Source of the DNA: Neodiprion pinetum
Lineage: Eukaryota > Arthropoda > Insecta > Hymenoptera > Diprionidae
Reading direction: 5' to 3'
Length of the DNA stretch: 64,000 nucleotides
Assembly (NCBI RefSeq): GCF_021155775.2
Contig: NC_060238.1
Location: 24,520,470 to 24,584,469, forward strand
Part shown: piece after piece, positions 63,492 to 64,000 of the stretch
Numbering within the stretch: position 1 is the first letter of the stretch
How the letters are laid out: each line of letters starts with the position of its first letter
Position numbers and translations under genes: made by a program
The notes under the pieces: model-generated
The model's input: only the letters and a program-made list of their open reading frames with translations
Database searches by the model: none
Told to the model about the DNA's origin: nothing

Positions 63492-64000
63492 GTATTACCT
63501 AAATCGCGAGGCTGCAAGCTCTCGAGCTTTGCGGTCCTAGGGCCTTTGAACCTTGCGGATTGTTTACTCGCGGAGGGATTACTTTTCGCACAAAGAGACA
63601 ACCTCGCCTTCCTCGCTCTCCATGAATCAATCCGTGGCTACGTCTTCGTTAAAATTCGCTCCTCGGAATCGCGGCTTCCAAACGACTCGCGTCAAGAGCA
63701 TCGCAAAAAGCACACGCAAGCGCGGATATCCCCCTCACACTGGCTAACACACACGGCTGCAACGTATAATCGTGTTTAGGTACATACCTCAAATATTTAC
63801 ATCCACATCGCGGCTTGTAAATACATTGTTGATGTAACAATGTTACTACGTGCACGCACAACGGGCGTGGATTACAGAGTGACTCGTGTCACCTGCAACG
63901 TACACCTTGCGTTAATTCCAAGTACGTGGTACGTTATCTGCGGTGTTGTGTCTGCACGCAGGTAGAATAATACTCGATCGGATACTCCGGTACGTAATCT
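63492..64000. other. Right edge, no gene recognised
   Basis: Moderately GC-rich. Short open frames near 63546-63780 have no domain or start context. It may be intron of a gene beginning at about 63.4 kb. Confidence 0.4.

Noticed and set aside
1..64000. tRNA, rRNA or snRNA genes
   Set aside because: I read for the T-loop GGTTCRA box with matching acceptor stems and for rRNA-like blocks and found none that fit; short snRNAs could still be missed by eye.

Overview
The window looks like nuclear DNA from an insect. Its genes are split by short introns with GT-AG junctions and include Trailer hitch, cytochrome c1, a beta-glucan recognition protein and a peritrophin-type chitin-binding protein. Intergenic DNA is AT-rich but keeps many CpG dinucleotides, which fits a hymenopteran such as a sawfly or wasp. 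That placement is inference; no sequence here fixes the species.

Layout: 1-6.2 kb is intergenic or 5' flank and carries two non-autonomous inverted-repeat elements, one with TTAA flanks and one with TA flanks. From 6.26 to 11.59 kb (+) lie six exons of a chitin-binding (CBM14/ChtBD2) secreted or cuticular protein whose 5' end was not found. From about 12.63 to 32.31 kb lies a satellite array of about 58 tandem 341-bp monomers, with two main monomer classes, higher-order duplications, hybrid monomers and decayed edge copies. From 33.35 to 35.09 kb (+) is a short-chain dehydrogenase of the 15-hydroxyprostaglandin dehydrogenase type (SDR1). From 39.21 to 44.31 kb (-) is trailer hitch (LSM14/RAP55). 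It is divergent from Cyt-c1 at 44.97-47.32 kb (+), with only 660 bp between the two start codons. From 48.22 to 50.45 kb (-) is a beta-1,3-glucan-binding protein that has lost GH16 catalytic residues. From 56.77 to 59.29 kb (+) is a second SDR (SDR2), a paralog of SDR1 with the same exon lengths and phases but a Gln where the catalytic Ser should be. The last 4.7 kb holds a weak candidate coding exon, a CpG-rich microsatellite zone and a possible promoter or first exon at about 63.3-63.5 kb.

The genes do not form a pathway. They cover cuticle or chitin binding, redox metabolism, mRNP control, respiration and immune recognition. The most unusual content is the satellite, whose nested duplication history can be read directly, and the SDR pair, which has one intact and one altered active site. 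I saw no evidence of a new multi-gene system. Intron-exon models were built by hand; junction phases were checked for every joined exon, but no transcript data were available.
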